DNA of 64,000 bases from Alicyclobacillus sp. SO9 (GTDB taxonomy: Bacteria; Bacillota; Bacilli; Alicyclobacillales; Alicyclobacillaceae). Shown here piece by piece: positions 54,144 to 63,273 of the stretch. Both the position numbers and the translations under genes were made by a program. How positions within the stretch are numbered: position 1 is the first letter of the stretch; every line of letters starts with the position of its first letter. The DNA lies in the NCBI RefSeq assembly GCF_016406125.1, contig NZ_CP066339.1, positions 2,666,001 through 2,730,000 on the forward strand, written 5' to 3'. The notes beneath the pieces were generated by a model, which did no database searches, was not told the origin of the DNA, and saw nothing but the letters and a program-made list of their open reading frames with translations.

Positions 54144-57116
54144 TCACCTGTTTTCTCCGTCAACCAGCGAACGATAATCGCTGCGCTTCCATTTTTTCTC
54201 CACCAATACACCGTCTTGGGGATTGGGATGCCCGAGTCTGAAATTCCCTTTTACCAGCGGCCCCGGTCCATGCTGCTCCAGGATTTCCATTCGTACATGA
54301 ATATCCTTATAGGCCGGTGTATGCGTGTAGGTGTCATGATAACTGCTCGTCAAATAGTTCACGGCTTCTTCGTCCCGCGGGGTGTTCATAGGCAGGTACA
54401 ATTCGTTTGCTTGTACCCTGTCTGTGACAACAGCGCGAAGCTTGACTCTTCCATAGGGAGACACAATGCGCACTAGCGTTCCGTCTTCAATCCCCCGCGC
54501 TTTGGCCAACTCTGGAGATACCTCGATGTAAGTAGTTGGTACTTTTTTGGCAATGCCGGCAATTCTATATGTGAGATTTCCTTCATGAAAGTGTTCAAGC
54601 ATCCGGCCGTTGTTAAGGTGAAGGTCATACTCTTCATTGGGAGTCAGTACAGGTCTGCTCCATTCCACCGGATAGAGTCGCGCCTTTCCATCCGGGAACG
54701 GGAATCCGTCTGTGTATAGAAGTGACGTTCCCTGTGTGTCTTCCTGAATTGGCCACTGCTCCGATTGGTAGCCCTGAAGGGAATCATATGTGAGTCCATG
54801 AAACAAGTTTGCCTTTGCCGTGGCCTCAGCAAATACTTCCGAGGGATGATGGTAGTTCCAGTCAGCCCCAAGACGATTCGCCAAATCCTGAACAATCCTC
54901 CAATCTGGACGTGAATTCCCTTTTGGCTCCATCACTTTGTAAAGTCTCTGAATTCTTCGTTCCGTATTGGTGAATGTCCCGTCTTTTTCCAGGCTTGGAG
55001 ATCCAGGGAGCACAACGTCGGCAAATTGTGCCGTCTTTGAGAAGAAAATGTCCTGCACAACAAAGAATTGCAGTTTCTCGAACGCAGCCTGCACATGATT
55101 GGCGTTGGAGTCTACAATTGCCATTTCTTCACCCATCACATACATGGCTTTTAAAGAGCCTTCGTGAATTTTTTCGACCATGTGGTGATTGTTCAATCCT
55201 TTGTTGGCAGGGAGTTTTACTCCCCAATAGTCCTCATACTTGGCCCGAATTTCCGCCACATCCGTCGATTCGTATCCTGGAAAAACATCCGGTGCGCACC
55301 CAAAGTCACCGGCTCCCTGAACGTTGTTGTGCCCGCGCAACGGATACGCACCGGTACCAGGACGGCCGACGTTTCCAGTTACCAGAAGCAGGTTGCAGAT
55401 GGCCGTACTTGCATCACTTCCGCCAACTTGCTGTGTGATGCCCATGGCCCACAGAATACAGGTGGACGAGGCCTCACGAATCATCTTTGCAACACTCTTT
55501 ATCTGATTCTGGGAGAGCCCTGTATGTTTTTCGACATATTCCAGTGTGTATGGTGCCAACGAGGCGACGTAGTCGTCAAGAAAGTTCACATGGTTCTTTA
55601 AAAATCCTTCGTCATGCCAGCCCATGTCAATCATGTACTTTGCAACTGCTGACAGCCAGACCAAGTCACTCGCTGGCTTCGGGTGCAGCCATATGTCTGC
55701 TCTTTTGGCCATGTCATTCATACGCAGGTCGGCCACAATCAGCTTTTGTCCGCGCTTTTTCTGTGCTCGACGGATTCTTGTAGACAAAACAGGGTGAGAC
55801 TCAGCGGGGTTGGCTCCAACGATGATGACGAGTTGTGCGGCGCCAATGTCTTCAATCGATCCCGTATCTCCGCCATAACCCATCGTCCTCCGGAGCCCTG
55901 TTGTAGCGGGGGCCTGGCAGTAGCGTGAACAGTTGTCAATGTTGTTTGTACCCATCACGGCCCGGGCGAACTTCTGCATAAGGTAGTTTTCTTCATTCGT
56001 GCATTTCGAAGAAGAGATGTAGCCAATCGCATCAGGACCGTCTGCATCACGTATCTCCTTCAACCGTTTTGCAACATAATTCAATGCTGTGTCCCAATCC
56101 ACAGGAACAAATTCGTCTCCCTGCCGGATAAGAGGATTTGTCAATCGCTCAACGCTGTTGACAAAATCCCAGCCGAACTTTCCTTTGACACAAGTAGATA
56201 TCTGATTCGCAGGCGCATCCATCTGGGGTTCTACTTTCAGGACATCCCGCCCCTTGGTCCAGATGTCAAAGCTGCAGCCTACGCCGCAGTACGTGCACAC
56301 TGTTTTTGTTCTTTTTATCCGGGACTCGCGCATTTTGGCTTCAATTTCAGAAACTGTGAAAATGGGAGAATAACCGGGCTCAGTTTCCTTCGTCAAATGG
56401 ATCATCGATTCGAGCAGTTCAGGTCCCAGGCCAGTGGCATAGCCAGCCTCTCCGAGCATAGGCTTCTCCATCAACGCGTTGCACGGACAGACCGTTACGC
56501 AGTGCCCGCAAGAGACGCAGGAAGATTCGTTGATGGGCGCATCATGGTCCCAAATGACCCTGGGTTCTTCTCGTTCCCAATCAATCGACAGAACTTCACT
56601 CACCTGAAGGTTCTGACAGGCCTCTACGCAACGGCCGCACAATATACACTGGTCCGGGTCATAGCGGTAAAATGGGTGGGAGTTATCTTCTTCGTAGGGC
56701 TTTTGTGCAAACGGATACTTTTGGTGTTCAATTCCCATAGCTTCAACTGTGTTGTGAACCGTACAGTTCCCGTTGTTGTTGTCGCACACCGTACAATAGA
56801 GTTCGTGATTCCCCAGAATTCGGTTCATCGCTTCATTCCGCGCAGATTTTGCCCTGCTGCTTTCTGTCTGGATGTCCATTCCGGGTGTGACTTCCGTGGA
56901 ACACGACCGGACCCTTTTTCCATCGACTTCAACGATACAAGTATCGCAGGTTTCAATGGGGCCAAGGGCCTCGTGATGACATATGTGAGGAAACGCTGGG
57001 TTTTCAGTCAGTATTGCCTCCAGAACACTCTGATGCTCTGCAACTGACTTGTGTTGCCCGTTCAAGGAAATGTCCATCAGTTTCGGTGTCTTGTTTGTAT
57101 CTGAAATTGTGGTCAA
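54144..57116 (-). CDS. Formate dehydrogenase alpha subunit, Cys-type, YrhE-like
   Basis: About 990-residue molybdenum/tungsten bis-MGD oxidoreductase. Order: [2Fe-2S] domain (ICHHEALGPIETCDTCIVEVDG in part), His-Cys cluster (ELYCTVCDNNNGNC), two [4Fe-4S] ferredoxin motifs (CILCGRCVEAC; CVSCGHCVTVCPC), the catalytic-domain cluster CTYCGVGCSFD, and the active-site Cys (about 400) in SRYCQAPATTG, so no selenocysteine is used. TTG at 57116 is chosen because GGAGG lies 8 bases upstream. Partner DUF1641 gene follows. No transmembrane or Tat signal is seen, so it is cytoplasmic. Confidence 0.94.
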   Translation of the reverse strand: MTTISDTNKTPKLMDISLNGQHKSVAEHQSVLEAILTENPAFPHICHHEALGPIETCDTCIVEVDGKRVRSCSTEVTPGMDIQTESSRAKSARNEAMNRILGNHELYCTVCDNNNGNCTVHNTVEAMGIEHQKYPFAQKPYEEDNSHPFYRYDPDQCILCGRCVEACQNLQVSEVLSIDWEREEPRVIWDHDAPINESSCVSCGHCVTVCPCNALMEKPMLGEAGYATGLGPELLESMIHLTKETEPGYSPIFTVSEIEAKMRESRIKRTKTVCTYCGVGCSFDIWTKGRDVLKVEPQMDAPANQISTCVKGKFGWDFVNSVERLTNPLIRQGDEFVPVDWDTALNYVAKRLKEIRDADGPDAIGYISSSKCTNEENYLMQKFARAVMGTNNIDNCSRYCQAPATTGLRRTMGYGGDTGSIEDIGAAQLVIIVGANPAESHPVLSTRIRRAQKKRGQKLIVADLRMNDMAKRADIWLHPKPASDLVWLSAVAKYMIDMGWHDEGFLKNHVNFLDDYVASLAPYTLEYVEKHTGLSQNQIKSVAKMIREASSTCILWAMGITQQVGGSDASTAICNLLLVTGNVGRPGTGAYPLRGHNNVQGAGDFGCAPDVFPGYESTDVAEIRAKYEDYWGVKLPANKGLNNHHMVEKIHEGSLKAMYVMGEEMAIVDSNANHVQAAFEKLQFFVVQDIFFSKTAQFADVVLPGSPSLEKDGTFTNTERRIQRLYKVMEPKGNSRPDWRIVQDLANRLGADWNYHHPSEVFAEATAKANLFHGLTYDSLQGYQSEQWPIQEDTQGTSLLYTDGFPFPDGKARLYPVEWSRPVLTPNEEYDLHLNNGRMLEHFHEGNLTYRIAGIAKKVPTTYIEVSPELAKARGIEDGTLVRIVSPYGRVKLRAVVTDRVQANELYLPMNTPRDEEAVNYLTSSYHDTYTHTPAYKDIHVRMEILEQHGPGPLVKGNFRLGHPNPQDGVLVEKKWKRSDYRSLVDGENR

Positions 57117-57252
57117 ACTATCTACCTCCAAATTCCATGCAAACCAAAAGAATTAACTTTTACTTTGCACAAGGCAGAGAGTTTCATACACTTGTCAGCA
57201 AATCATTCGTACAAACTGGCGATGTCAAAGAGTTGTGTCGGAAAGATTCGCT

Positions 57253-57747
57253 TCAGTTTTCGTCTCCAAGCATAGCGGCAGGGGCTAGTACAGCTGTCAC
57301 TTCACCCCGAACACACAATTCATCATTAACGAACAGTTCACTTTGGACAACGACTTTTTTCTTACCCACTTCTTTAATGCGGCCGCGAATGACAATGGGC
57401 TGCCCAAGCGGAGTCGGCTTGATGAAGTCCGTGTGCAGTGAGGCTGTGACACACCTTGGCACCGGTTCGCTGTCCCCTGGTTCATGACCCTCTCTGCGGT
57501 ACAGTGCTAAAGATGCCGATCCCGTACTGTGGCAGTCTATCAAAGACGCGGCCAGTCCTCCGTAGACGTATCCGGGAATGGCGATATGTTCGGGCCGAGG
57601 GACAAATTCCGTCAGGGTTTCATCCCCATCCCAGCGCGTCTTGACATGTAGTCCCTTCTCATTCAATCTGCCGCACCCGTAGCACCAAGAAAAATTGTCT
57701 GGATAGTAGTCCTGAATTGCCGTGCTTTCTGAACTTCGGTTCAACAA
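57253..57747 (-). CDS. Hotdog-fold thioesterase, PaaI-like
   Basis: 164 residues. The hotdog signature GYVYGGLAASLIDCHSTGSA (about 58-77) carries the conserved Gly-Gly and Asp of PaaI/DUF4442-like thioesterases; an N-terminal CYGCG suggests a metal or structural Cys pair. TTG start with GGAGG 8 bases upstream. It likely hydrolyses an acyl-CoA; substrate unknown. It may be cotranscribed with the formate dehydrogenase, 136 bp downstream. Confidence 0.82.
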   Translation of the reverse strand: MLNRSSESTAIQDYYPDNFSWCYGCGRLNEKGLHVKTRWDGDETLTEFVPRPEHIAIPGYVYGGLAASLIDCHSTGSASLALYRREGHEPGDSEPVPRCVTASLHTDFIKPTPLGQPIVIRGRIKEVGKKKVVVQSELFVNDELCVRGEVTAVLAPAAMLGDEN

Positions 57748-57864
57748 CTTTCATGCCTCCATCCTCAGGCGAGAGTTATATCATGGGTTATGATGTTATC
57801 ATGGTAAGACTTTATCATCGATTCGAGACACATCTCTGATGCATCAGCTGAAGTTCTTCATCCT

Positions 57865-58683
57865 TCAGTCGTCCAGACTTAAAACGATTTCTGGTTTTTC
57901 AACTTCCTGAAGTTTTGTCCGGGTCGTGACGGCTGTGCCAATTGCAAAAAATTCTATAACATGTTTGTCCCAACCGCCATGGTTTTTTTCCTTGACTGTG
58001 ACACCGACAATTCCTTCTGCACCTTCAGCATGTGCCTCCTTTTGCATCCTTTCCATCGCCAGTTCTCTTGCGTCATACAAGGCTTGCGTATAGTTCGCCA
58101 GTTCCACATTTCTACCGAGATTTCCGAAGGATTGTTTGACTCCCTGATGACCGACGTGATATACACAAGTACCCATAGCCAGAGAGATTGGCTGATATCC
58201 GGCTTTGAGCAGAGTCCAAAAGTCTTGTCCGCTTAAATCTGAGGTGAACGGATCTCCATATTTTCGTTTCCAATCACAATTATCTTCTCTAGCCACGACC
58301 GCCGTACCAATGGCAACAAATTCTGCCTGATGTTCTCCCCATTCGTGCCGGTTAATTCTTAGCCGAATACCGACAATTCCGTCTGCGCCAAGTGTCTTGG
58401 CCTCTTCTTCCATCCTGCCCATGGCGAGTTCTCTTGCCCGGTACATAGCCTGCGACAGCATATCGAGTTCTTGACTCTTACTCCATCTCTGCCACTGAAA
58501 CCCGATATGGTAAATCGATGATCCTACAACCATCCCTGCGGGTTCAAAGCCAGCATCCCGGAGTAACAGGAATTCATTCACTGACAAGTCTGACGAAACG
58601 ACCTGGTCAACATTGTCTTCGTGTTTTAGGTGTTTGAGCCTGTCCAGCACTTGCTCCGACAATTCCTCGTTATCGTACGACAT
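57865..58683 (-). CDS. Double YbjQ-domain protein, copy 1
   Basis: 272 residues containing two tandem YbjQ (UPF0145, heavy-metal-binding-like) domains, about 28-130 and 150-260. Each has the pattern MGxxxYHxG (VVGSSIYHIG; AMGTCVYHVG), an ARELAMxRM helix, GADGIVG / GAEGIVG and a closing FFAIGTAV or FVAIGTAV. The family is proposed to bind metals but its function is unknown. Coupled to copy 2, which lies 14 bp upstream. GGGGGGAG precedes the ATG. Confidence 0.82.
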   Translation of the reverse strand: MSYDNEELSEQVLDRLKHLKHEDNVDQVVSSDLSVNEFLLLRDAGFEPAGMVVGSSIYHIGFQWQRWSKSQELDMLSQAMYRARELAMGRMEEEAKTLGADGIVGIRLRINRHEWGEHQAEFVAIGTAVVAREDNCDWKRKYGDPFTSDLSGQDFWTLLKAGYQPISLAMGTCVYHVGHQGVKQSFGNLGRNVELANYTQALYDARELAMERMQKEAHAEGAEGIVGVTVKEKNHGGWDKHVIEFFAIGTAVTTRTKLQEVEKPEIVLSLDD

Positions 58684-58697
58684 GCTTCTCCCCCCTC

Positions 58698-59528
58698 TTA
58701 AATTTCGATGTCGTCGTTGGAGCGCGGTTCATTTATGACTCGCCGCAAGTCTAAAATACCCTTCGGGGGTGTAAATCGATAATTTTTATCGTACTGAACC
58801 GCCGTGCCAAGGGCCGTAAATTCAAATATTTTATCTTCCTTTCTTTCAATTTCCAACTCCCCGGTTAGCGTAGATGCTCGTGTGACTGGAGCTTCAATGA
58901 CTCTAAACTCTGTTCTGTGTGCGAGAACCACATTTGCTCCATATTGGTGGGCATTTTCTTTTAGTCTTCGCAACGCGCTTTGTCTGGTCAGGTTAACAAT
59001 ACTGGAGAAGCTCGTTAGTTCTTGATTGTAGAAACTTCTACTTTTTCGTTCCTCATACTCGGATGCAAAATGGTGGTAAATTGATAAGCCCATAGCCAGT
59101 CCAACAGGCATTGCACCTGCGTGTACCAACTGCACTAACTCTTGCATGCTTACTGTACATAACAAGGGCTGAGAATAGGAACGGTCTAATCCTTTGATTC
59201 TAACGGCTGTTCCTATGACGCTAAATTCCAGCAGGTGGGGATGTGTTCCAGCGGGCCCTGGGGTTGCCAGAAACTTCACATCGACAACCGCATCTGCGCC
59301 GCTCGCCCTCGCTTCCTTTGACATGCGGTCAAGTGCGCTTTTTCTAGCCTCTTCATAGGGCTCCATTAAGTAATCCAGTTCCTCATTGCCCCATGAATTA
59401 CTGAATCGTTTGTTTATCATGTAACCCGTGTGATAAACGCAACTTCCCATAACCTGAGTGATGGGTTCCATTCCAATCTGTTTTAACAGGAGCCACTCTT
59501 TGACGGATAGATTGCTCGTCCAAGTCAT
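58698..59528 (-). CDS. Double YbjQ-domain protein, copy 2
   Basis: 276 residues with two YbjQ-like domains (about 8-115 and 125-260) showing VMGSCVYHTG and AMGLSIYHHF, SALDRMSKEA / SALRRLKENA and FSVIGTAV / FTALGTAV. It is diverged from copy 1, so the duplication is old. ATG 59528 is chosen; GGGGAG lies 12 bases upstream. First gene of the pair. Confidence 0.8.
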   Translation of the reverse strand: MTWTSNLSVKEWLLLKQIGMEPITQVMGSCVYHTGYMINKRFSNSWGNEELDYLMEPYEEARKSALDRMSKEARASGADAVVDVKFLATPGPAGTHPHLLEFSVIGTAVRIKGLDRSYSQPLLCTVSMQELVQLVHAGAMPVGLAMGLSIYHHFASEYEERKSRSFYNQELTSFSSIVNLTRQSALRRLKENAHQYGANVVLAHRTEFRVIEAPVTRASTLTGELEIERKEDKIFEFTALGTAVQYDKNYRFTPPKGILDLRRVINEPRSNDDIEI

Positions 59529-59671
59529 GATTATGAACATCTCCCCGCGCACTTGAGTGCTAAATTAACTATATTTTATCACTGTAACTATATATTGTAT
59601 CGTCCTTGTTGAGGATTCGCGTGCTTCTTTCCAAATGCATGATATTTCGCTGTAATGAGAGCAAGACAAAT

Positions 59672-59699
59672 TTGTGCCCAAAAATGATTTCGCTATAAA
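59672..59699 (+). promoter_or_regulatory. Promoter of the flavin reductase gene
   Basis: TTGTGC (59672-59677) and TATAAA (59694-59699) with a 16-bp spacer on the plus strand, 72 bp before the start codon. Confidence 0.6.
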
Positions 59700-59771
59700 A
59701 TGAGAAAGGGCTTGTCAATTTGCAAACGAGCCTTCCTGAAGAAACCAAAACTGAAAAGGGAGACGGTTGAT

Positions 59772-60248
59772 ATGGATAATCAAGCAAAAAAGACAGCTCT
59801 TCGAGGCATCTCTTATGGACTGTATGTCATCGGAACAAAAGTCGGTGACGACGTGAACGCCTTTACCGGCAATTGGGTCACACAAACCTCATTTACGCCG
59901 CCGCTTGTCGCAATCGGTGTGAAAAAGGGCACCAATTCCAGTGAAGGTATCCATGAGAGCGGCGTATTTTCGGTTAATGTATTGGAAACCGGGCAGCAAG
60001 ACCTGGCAACCGCATTTTTCAAACCAATGTCGAGGGTTGGGAATAAGTTTGGGGATATTGAATTTTCCACGCACACGACGGGAAGTCCGATTCTGAGCGA
60101 CGCCTTATCTTGGTTCGAATGTAAAGTCGTGCATGAGTACAGCGAAGGTGATCACGTAATCTACATAGGCGAGGTCATTGACGCCGGTGTCAACCGCGAA
60201 GGAAAACCCTTGACACTCCAGGAAACGGGTATGTACTACGGAGGCTAG
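59772..60248 (+). CDS. Flavin reductase-like FMN-binding split-barrel protein
   Basis: 158 residues. GISYGLYVIGTKVGDD and NAFTGNWVTQTSFTPPLVAI match the flavin reductase domain, and WFECKVVHEYSEGDHVIYIGEV is its typical C-terminal strand pair. It would reduce or carry FMN/FAD for a partner enzyme, or interact with redox proteins. ATG 59772 with AAAGGGAG 9 bases upstream. Monocistronic on the plus strand, divergent from the YbjQ pair. Confidence 0.88.
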   Translation: MDNQAKKTALRGISYGLYVIGTKVGDDVNAFTGNWVTQTSFTPPLVAIGVKKGTNSSEGIHESGVFSVNVLETGQQDLATAFFKPMSRVGNKFGDIEFSTHTTGSPILSDALSWFECKVVHEYSEGDHVIYIGEVIDAGVNREGKPLTLQETGMYYGG

Positions 60249-60318
60249 TCTTCCTCTTCATGTACGACACTGAAACACTGACTGCCATTTGAGCAACCGT
60301 CACAGCCACCGAAACGCC

Positions 60319-60353
60319 ATAGAGGGACCCGCGGATAACCGCGATCCCTCTAT
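60319..60353. terminator. Hairpin after the flavin reductase gene
   Basis: ATAGAGGGA...TCCCTCTAT outer stem enclosing GCGG/CCGC. It sits between convergent genes, but only a weak T-rich tail follows on either strand. Confidence 0.5.
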
Positions 60354-60419
60354 CTGTCTAGATCAAAGTGTTTTGATTCTATGATTCTCGCTCTTACGTA
60401 TCTAGATTCTATGAGTCTA

Positions 60420-60451
60420 GCTTAATGTAAATTAACACGCTAGCATTAAGC
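60420..60451. other. Inverted repeat before the convergent dehydrogenase gene end
   Basis: GCTTAATG (60420-60427) and CATTAAGC (60444-60451) form an 8-bp stem with a 16-base loop, lacking a T-run. Nearby GATTCTATGA is repeated directly (about 60375 and 60404). Role unknown. Confidence 0.35.
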
Positions 60452-60484
60452 GGAGGCTATTTAATGCCTGGTGATTAAATACCC

Positions 60485-61606
60485 TTAGCACATGTACTTG
60501 CTTTGAATTCTGCTAATTACATCGAGTTTGCGCTCCACAAGCTCGTCTGCAGCTTCACTGGTGGGGATGCCTTTGTCTCTTGAATAGCTGTAGATCTGCA
60601 ACAACGTATCGTAGATCTGCTCGGCTTTGCTAAACGCCCGCTCTTTGTTGAAGCCGTGCAACTCCTCGGCTACTTCAATCAACCCCCCAGCGTTCACGAC
60701 ATAATCCGGGGCATACAAGATGCCCTGTTCAAACAGCATTCGTCCATGCCGCTTGTCTTCGAGAACGTTGTTGGCAGCACCACATATCACCTTGCAGGTC
60801 AACCGGGGAATGGTGTTATCGTTCAATACGGCCCCAAGCGCGTTTGGTGAGAAGATGTCGCACTCAACACCGTAGATCTCTTCTGGAGGTACAATCTTCA
60901 AATCTGGATGCGCCATTTTTGCCATCCGGATGTTGTCGTCAAAAATATCCGTTGCAGTGACAATAGCTCCTTCTTCAAAAAGGTGGTCCAGAAGCCGTTT
61001 CCCAACTTTACCCAACCCCTGAACCGCGATTTTTTTACCGGACAAGCTCTCGTCTCCAAAAGCTTCTTTTGCTGTGGCCTTCATTCCCTTATGAACCCCG
61101 TAAGCCGTAATAATTGCGGAATTCCCGCTTCCGCCGTATTCTTCAGGCAAACCCACAAGGTACTGTGTTTGTTTCCTCGCGGATACAAAGTCCATGGAAA
61201 CGGTCCCGACATCCGTGCCAGTGTAAAACCGGCCTTTCATCGTCTCTATATAAGACCCGAATGCCTGGAATAATTCGTCGCTCTTGTCCTTGTGAGGGTC
61301 AGCCCAGATGACGGATTTTCCGCCTCCAAACGACTCTCCCGACACAGCACACTTGTAGGTCATGCCCCGGGACAAGCGCAAAACGTCCTGTAGTGCCTCT
61401 TGTTCTGTTTCGTATGGCCACATACGGCACCCTCCCAAGGCCGGACCAAGGGTGGTATCATGGATTGCCACGATGGACTTTAGGCCCGTGGCCTTGTCGT
61501 AGTTAAAGATAACTTGCTCATGTCCGTATTTCTCCATTTGTGCAAAAATACCGTTTGTAGATGCCTCTGTCTCTTTCTGTTTGTTTCTTTCAATTTCCAT
61601 GGCCAT
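60485..61606 (-). CDS. Phenylalanine/leucine-type amino acid dehydrogenase
   Basis: 373-residue NAD-dependent enzyme of the Leu/Phe/Val dehydrogenase group. The catalytic Lys lies in FGGGKSVIWADP and the NAD fold in VQGLGKVGKRL. The segment GRFYTGTDVGT with GLPEEYGGSG matches phenylalanine dehydrogenases better than leucine dehydrogenases, which usually read GRYITAEDVGT. Downstream genes of aldehyde dehydrogenase and phenylacetate-CoA ligase type favour phenylalanine. GGAGG lies 9 bases before the ATG. A 13-bp tandem repeat array is located upstream. Confidence 0.85.
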   Translation of the reverse strand: MAMEIERNKQKETEASTNGIFAQMEKYGHEQVIFNYDKATGLKSIVAIHDTTLGPALGGCRMWPYETEQEALQDVLRLSRGMTYKCAVSGESFGGGKSVIWADPHKDKSDELFQAFGSYIETMKGRFYTGTDVGTVSMDFVSARKQTQYLVGLPEEYGGSGNSAIITAYGVHKGMKATAKEAFGDESLSGKKIAVQGLGKVGKRLLDHLFEEGAIVTATDIFDDNIRMAKMAHPDLKIVPPEEIYGVECDIFSPNALGAVLNDNTIPRLTCKVICGAANNVLEDKRHGRMLFEQGILYAPDYVVNAGGLIEVAEELHGFNKERAFSKAEQIYDTLLQIYSYSRDKGIPTSEAADELVERKLDVISRIQSKYMC

Positions 61607-61639
61607 AGACTCATGCCTCCATCATCGATAAATTTGAAT

Positions 61640-61704
61640 TCTTGACCAGGACGATTGACCAACACGATTGACCAAGATGATTGACTATGACAATTGACCC
61701 AAGA
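61640..61704. repeat. Five 13-bp tandem repeats upstream of the amino acid dehydrogenase
   Basis: Plus-strand units of the type GATTGACCAAGAC start at 61640 (divergent), 61653, 61666, 61679 and 61692, with an exact 13-bp period; the core ATTGAC is shared. The array lies 34-98 bp upstream of the dehydrogenase start and just after the aldehyde dehydrogenase stop, as expected of a regulatory site cluster. Confidence 0.8.
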
Positions 61705-61719
61705 CGCGTAGATGGGACT

Positions 61720-63198
61720 CTATACGCCAAATGGATTTAGAGGTTTTCCTCCGATATACGCCAAAACACTTTTCGTTTCCGAGTACAAATCGAGCGACTC
61801 CATGGCTAATTCCCTGCCAAACCCGGACTGCTTATAGCCCCCGAACGGCAGACCGGGAAACGCGGAGAAGGGATTGTTTATCATAACAATGCCGGCTTTA
61901 AGCTTTCCCGCCACTCGATGCGCTCTGGCAAAGTGGTTTGTCCACAGAGAAGCCGCGAGTCCGTACACCGTATCGTTGGCCAATTGGACGGCTTCTTTTT
62001 CATCTTTAAATTTGCTAATCACAACGACTGGTCCGAAGATCTCCTCCTGCGCCACCTTCATGTCGTTGGAAACATCCGCAATCACCGTTGGCAGATACCA
62101 ATGACCGTGTCTGTAGGCATCACCCTGCGGGCGAGCACCGCCGTAGACAATACGAGCCCCTTCTCTGACGGCAGACTGCACATACCCGTCAATCACTTCT
62201 ACTTGATTTTCAGAAATGATGGCGCCGATGTGTGTTTCTTTATCCAGAGGATCTCCCATGACAAGTTTTTTTGTTTTCTCCGTAAAAGCTTGGATAAACT
62301 CTTCGTAAATATCTTCCTGTACAATCAAACGTGACCGTGCTTCACAGGACTGACCCGTGTTGTAGTAGATTCCGAACAAAGCACCGTCGATGGCCGCGTC
62401 AAAATCGGCGTCAGAGAAGACAATGTTTGGGGACTTTCCCCCGAGTTCCAACGTGACCCGCTTTAAGGTTTGAGAAGCTCGCGCCATAATATCTTTGCCC
62501 GTCGTCGTTTCCCCCGTAAAGGCCACCTTATCAACGCCAGGGTGCTCCACTAAGTAGGCGCCCACATCTGCTCCACTACCCGTAATCACATTCACCACAC
62601 CCGGCGGCACCCCTGCCTCTTCACAGATATCAGCCAATACCAGTGCAGTGACGGGTGTCAAGCTGGCAGGCTTCAAGACAATCGTACATCCTGCCGCCAG
62701 AGCTGGCGCCAATTTCCATGCCGCCATCATAAATGGATAATTCCACGGAACAATTTGCGCACAGACGCCAACGGGCTCCTTCGTCGTGTAATTCAAAAAG
62801 CCGTTTGGAACGGGTTTCGTCTTGCCTTCGTGCGCCAACGCCGCTGCAGCGTACAGTTCAAAGTCCTCAACTGCCTGCATCACTTGTCCCTGGGCATTGG
62901 CCAGTGACTTGCCGCTGTTGATGACCTCAAGCTCACACAACTCGTCAAAGCGTTTGCGCAAAATACCTGCGATTTTATTTAAGATTCGGGAGCGTTTTGC
63001 GGCCGGTGTGCGTCCCCACTTACCTTCCAGTGCTGCCCTTGCCGCTGCCACAGCGTTGTCAACGTCCGTCCGATTTGCCTTTGCAACCTCCCCTATGATT
63101 TCTCCTGTAGCGGGGTTGTAGGTATTGAACCAGTCATCGCCAACACTTTCTGTGTGTTCTCCGTTAATGAGAAGCAGGTATTTTTTCGATGTCTCCAT
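61720..63198 (-). CDS. Aldehyde dehydrogenase (betaine/phenylacetaldehyde dehydrogenase class)
   Basis: 492-residue NAD(P)-dependent aldehyde dehydrogenase. Catalytic Cys is in NTGQSCEARSRLIV (about 283), general-base Glu in TLELGGKSPNIVF, cofactor motif FTGETTTGKDI. Family members act on many aldehydes; phenylacetaldehyde is suggested by its place between a phenylalanine-type dehydrogenase and a phenylacetate-CoA ligase. ATG 63198 is chosen over an upstream TTG. A cre-like site lies 50 bp upstream. Confidence 0.9.
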   Translation of the reverse strand: METSKKYLLLINGEHTESVGDDWFNTYNPATGEIIGEVAKANRTDVDNAVAAARAALEGKWGRTPAAKRSRILNKIAGILRKRFDELCELEVINSGKSLANAQGQVMQAVEDFELYAAAALAHEGKTKPVPNGFLNYTTKEPVGVCAQIVPWNYPFMMAAWKLAPALAAGCTIVLKPASLTPVTALVLADICEEAGVPPGVVNVITGSGADVGAYLVEHPGVDKVAFTGETTTGKDIMARASQTLKRVTLELGGKSPNIVFSDADFDAAIDGALFGIYYNTGQSCEARSRLIVQEDIYEEFIQAFTEKTKKLVMGDPLDKETHIGAIISENQVEVIDGYVQSAVREGARIVYGGARPQGDAYRHGHWYLPTVIADVSNDMKVAQEEIFGPVVVISKFKDEKEAVQLANDTVYGLAASLWTNHFARAHRVAGKLKAGIVMINNPFSAFPGLPFGGYKQSGFGRELAMESLDLYSETKSVLAYIGGKPLNPFGV

Positions 63199-63247
63199 TT
63201 CTTGCAAAACTCCCCTTCTGTGGATTGTAGTGTTGAGTCATTGTGGT

Positions 63248-63261
63248 GTGAAGCGCTTTCA
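63248..63261. promoter_or_regulatory. cre-like CcpA site
   Basis: GTGAAGCGCTTTCA resembles the cre consensus TGNAARCGNWWWCA except for its first two bases; the right half is perfect. It lies between the phenylacetate-CoA ligase and aldehyde dehydrogenase genes, about 50 bp upstream of the latter's start. Confidence 0.35.
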
Positions 63262-63273
63262 AGCTGATTATGA

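Noticed and set aside
56397-57047. 216-codon plus-strand open frame
   Set aside because: Antisense to the ferredoxin-like region of the formate dehydrogenase.
57748-57864. Three ATGATA-type repeats upstream of the thioesterase gene
   Set aside because: Spacing is irregular (16 and 18 bp) and the sequence is AT-rich, so chance is likely.
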